Positions 62,188 to 64,000 of a DNA stretch of 64,000 nt are shown here, in pieces. Origin of the DNA: Azohydromonas aeria (lineage in GTDB: Bacteria > Pseudomonadota > Gammaproteobacteria > Burkholderiales > Burkholderiaceae_C); NCBI RefSeq assembly GCF_009760915.1, contig NZ_VIDQ01000025.1, forward strand, positions 1 to 64,000, in the 5' to 3' direction. The notes beneath the pieces are model-generated. The model had not been told where the DNA came from, searched no databases, and saw only the letters and a program-made list of their open reading frames with translations. The stretch's first letter is position 1, and the number at the start of each line of letters is the position of its first letter. A program made the position numbers and the translations under genes.

Positions 62188-62853
62188 ATGCATCGCCAGC
62201 CTTCTCCTTCGATGGGTGCCGCGCCGCGGCGCGTACCGCGTGGCGTGCAGGGGCTGCTGGTGCTGTCGGCGTTGCTGATGGCGCTGGCCGGGACGTGGCT
62301 GCACCCGGCCACGGCGGCCGGCACCGCGATCGACACCGTGCCGGTGCTGGACCTGGGCCGCTACAGCGGCACCTGGTACGAGCTGGCGCATGCCGGCACG
62401 CCGGGGCGGCGCGGCTGCGTCGCCGACGTCGTCACCGACGTGCGGGCCGAGCCCGGGCAGCGCCTGGCCATGACGCAGCAATGCCGCCGCGGCGACGGCA
62501 GCGCCACGCGGCTGCGCGGCCTGGCGCTGCCGCAGGGGCCGGCGCGCTTCGAGGTGAGTTGGCTGCCGGCGGGGCTGCGCTGGCTGCCCGCCGGGCGCCA
62601 GGACCACTGGGTGGTGGAAGTCGATCCGGCCTACCGCGTGGCCGTGATCGCCGACCGCCAGGGCCGGCTGCAGCGCGTGCTGGCGCGCGACCGCCAGGTC
62701 GAGCCCGAGGCCTGGGCCGCGCTGCTGACGCACCTGCGCGGGCGCGGCTTCGAGGTGCGGCACCTGATGCCCACGCTGCAGATCGGCGCCCGGCAGCCCG
62801 GCGCGCGCCCGGCGGTGTGGGTGGGCGTGCCGGCGCCGCGCGCGGCCGGTTGA
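62188..62853 (+). CDS. Lipocalin family protein
   Basis: The product is 221 residues from ATG 62188, with AGGAG at 62177-62181. After a long N-terminal signal/anchor (GVQGLLVLSALLMALAGTWL, no lipobox Cys) comes the lipocalin GxW motif, LDLGRYSGTWYELAHAG. Then follow HWVVEVDPAYRVAVIADRQG and LLTHLRGRGFEV. This is the Blc type, which in E. coli is an outer-membrane lipoprotein that binds fatty acids or lysophospholipids. The mature chain has an unusually basic C-terminal tail. Confidence 0.85.
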   Translation: MHRQPSPSMGAAPRRVPRGVQGLLVLSALLMALAGTWLHPATAAGTAIDTVPVLDLGRYSGTWYELAHAGTPGRRGCVADVVTDVRAEPGQRLAMTQQCRRGDGSATRLRGLALPQGPARFEVSWLPAGLRWLPAGRQDHWVVEVDPAYRVAVIADRQGRLQRVLARDRQVEPEAWAALLTHLRGRGFEVRHLMPTLQIGARQPGARPAVWVGVPAPRAAG

Positions 62854-62936
62854 CGGGGTTCGGGCCACTCGGGAGCCGCCAGCCTGGGCGCGCGATTTGC
62901 CAAGGGCCGGACAACCCAATTCCCAAGGAGTGTTCG

Positions 62937-63542
62937 ATGGTTGAACTGTCCCTGCGTCCCGCCGCCCTGGCCGCGCTCACCCTGGCCGCCGCGCTGGCCG
63001 CCTGCAGCCCCCGTTCCGAGAACCAGCCGGCCGAGGCGGTGGTGACGAATCAGACCGCGCCGGCGCCGGTGACCACCGCCTCCGACGCCGCCGCCACGGC
63101 CTCCGCCGCGCTGAGCCAGGCCGGCGAGAACATCAGGGACGCGGCGGCCGAGGCCAGGGACAAGGCGGCGGCCACGGCCGACACCGCGGGCGACAAGGCG
63201 GCGGTGGCCGCCGACAAGGCCGGCGACAGGATCGCCGCTGCTGCCGACACCGCCGGCGACAAGATCGCCGCCGCCGCGGCCGCCACCAAGGAAAAGGCCA
63301 TCGAGCTCGGCGCCGAGGCCAAGGAGGCCGCCGGCGACGCCGCCGTCACCACCCGCGTCAAGACCACGCTGGCCGCCGACGCCCGGCTCAGCGCCCTCAA
63401 CATCGACGTGGACACCAAGGACGGCGTCGTCACGCTCAAGGGCTCGGCCCCCGACGCCGCGGCCCGCACCCACGCCACCACGCTGGTCAAGGGCGTCAAG
63501 GGCGTGAGCAAGGTGGACAACCAGTTGAAGACGGCGTCGTGA
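62937..63542 (+). CDS. BON-domain lipoprotein with Ala/Lys/Asp repeats
   Basis: The product is 201 residues from ATG 62937, with AAGGAG at 62925-62930. Lipobox LAAC places it on a lipid anchor. The middle (about 60-130) is an amphipathic helix of AGDKAA/DKIAAA-type 11-residue repeats, similar to LEA-like stress proteins. A single BON domain follows (VTTRVKTTLAADARLSALNI, DTKDGVVTLKGSAPD, VKGVKGVSKVDNQL). OsmY-type BON proteins protect the envelope under osmotic stress. A strong terminator follows. Confidence 0.9.
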   Translation: MVELSLRPAALAALTLAAALAACSPRSENQPAEAVVTNQTAPAPVTTASDAAATASAALSQAGENIRDAAAEARDKAAATADTAGDKAAVAADKAGDRIAAAADTAGDKIAAAAAATKEKAIELGAEAKEAAGDAAVTTRVKTTLAADARLSALNIDVDTKDGVVTLKGSAPDAAARTHATTLVKGVKGVSKVDNQLKTAS

Positions 63543-63562
63543 CCTGACGCGCGTCAGCGGTG

Positions 63563-63598
63563 CAACGGCCCGTCCTTCGCGACGGGCCGTTGCCTTTT
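63563..63598. terminator. Strong bidirectional terminator
   Basis: A 12-bp perfect stem, CAACGGCCCGTC (63563-63574) with GACGGGCCGTTG (63581-63592), and a 6-nt loop are followed by CCTTTT. It lies between the BON gene and the convergent indolepyruvate oxidoreductase gene. Confidence 0.85.
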
Positions 63599-63608
63599 CA
63601 AGCCCGCC

Positions 63609-64000
63609 TCACGCCGCCTTCCTCACCCCGCCCGCGCGCCACTGCGCCATCAGCCGCTCCCACTCCGGCCGCGCCGCCGCCAGGTGCCGCGCCTTGACGT
63701 GGCCGAAACCGCGGATCTGCTGCGGGATGCGCGCCACCTGCACCGCCAGCCCCAGCTTCTCCAGGCTCAGGCCGCCCAGCATCTCCTCGATGCTGGCGCG
63801 GTACTGCTCGATCAGCGCGCGCTCCTCGCGCCGCTCGGCCGTGCGGCCGAACGGGTCCAGCGCCGTGCCGCGCAGGCCCTTCAGGCGCGCCAGCAGCCGC
63901 ATCGCGCCGTGCATCCACGGCCCGTAGGCCTGCTTCACCGGCTCGCCGCGCGCGTTCTTCTTCGCGAACAGCGGCGGCGCCAGGTGGTGCACCACCTTGA
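63609..64000 (-). CDS. Indolepyruvate:ferredoxin oxidoreductase, C-terminal part, cut by window edge
   Basis: The open frame runs from 64000 to the stop at 63609, about 130 residues. KVVHHLAPPLFAKKNARGEP, YGPWMHGAMRLLARLKGLRG, DPFGRTAERREERALIEQYR and QIRGFGHVKARHLAAARPEW match the C-terminal DUF6537 domain of the fused ~1150-residue indolepyruvate:ferredoxin oxidoreductase of betaproteobacteria. The enzyme oxidatively decarboxylates aryl-pyruvates to aryl-acetyl-CoA with thiamine pyrophosphate and iron-sulfur clusters. The catalytic regions lie beyond the right edge. Confidence 0.88.
   Translation of the reverse strand, partial: KVVHHLAPPLFAKKNARGEPVKQAYGPWMHGAMRLLARLKGLRGTALDPFGRTAERREERALIEQYRASIEEMLGGLSLEKLGLAVQVARIPQQIRGFGHVKARHLAAARPEWERLMAQWRAGGVRKAA

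Overview
The window is GC-rich (about 70 percent by eye), gene-dense DNA. It looks like chromosome from a betaproteobacterium of the order Burkholderiales, probably the Comamonadaceae / Rubrivivax-Leptothrix side. Pointers are a PhaM-type polyhydroxybutyrate granule protein, DUF3108 and DUF3567 proteins, a methionine synthase split into two genes, the ATP-grasp type glutamate-cysteine ligase, a TorF-like porin next to glnK-amtB, and a Rep helicase. I see no rRNA, tRNA, CRISPR array, insertion sequence or prophage. Because of the GC content, many long open frames overlap real genes on other frames; these were left out.

Layout. 1-5758: phaM (cut by the left edge), a membrane-anchored retropepsin-like protein, a fumarylacetoacetase-family protein that seems to have lost its metal site, DUF3108 and DUF3567 proteins, and a tandem AAA ATPase. 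5822-12264: two-gene methionine synthase, a glycine-zipper membrane protein, a dispersed palindromic repeat, and comM on the minus strand. 12342-15101: nitrogen cluster porin-glnK-amtB behind a sigma-54 promoter. 15206-23313: an SPW-repeat membrane protein flanked by duplicated terminators, then gshA-kup-benE-gshB and uup. 23427-29867: a hypothetical protein, a GNAT acetyltransferase, a sugar-acid group (HpaI-type aldolase, aldose 1-epimerase, SMP-30 lactonase) and a DsbD-like reductase. 30141-37471: the complete atpIBEFHAGDC operon. 37600-45332: a B12-binding-type radical SAM protein, then an accessory stretch with a fused GmrSD-like DUF262/HNH protein in lower-GC DNA, an M15-like protein, a SHOCT lipoprotein, a DJ-1/PfpI protein and a metallophosphoesterase. 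45363-55050: lemA with two TPM-domain genes, hemE, priA, a 1.86-kb gene-free region, and rep. 55225-59623: an operon for a TonB receptor, a YfiR protein and a GGDEF-EAL c-di-GMP enzyme. 59672-64000: a possible tiny membrane protein, cytochrome b561 with two YceI proteins, a lipocalin, a BON lipoprotein, and the C-terminus of indolepyruvate:ferredoxin oxidoreductase (cut by the right edge).

The most unusual item is the gene-free DNA between priA and rep (51138-53001). It holds four copies of one module with identical internal spacing: the decamer CAAGCACTTG, 17 bases, a degenerate TTGnnCAC box, then TTGTCCACA, which is a GC-rich DnaA-box form. Extra inverted copies of the decamer create an 18-bp perfect inverted repeat, and a perfect TTATCCACA box lies just before priA. 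The neighbours PriA and Rep are both replication-restart helicases. I suggest a DnaA-binding regulatory or titration locus, or a cryptic origin; this is inference from pattern and context. Other items of note are the YfiR/GGDEF-EAL/TonB operon, the stand-alone DUF262-HNH gene, a repeated upstream element in two divergent promoter regions, and -10-like hexamers placed so that metH, hemE and uup could be transcribed leaderless.
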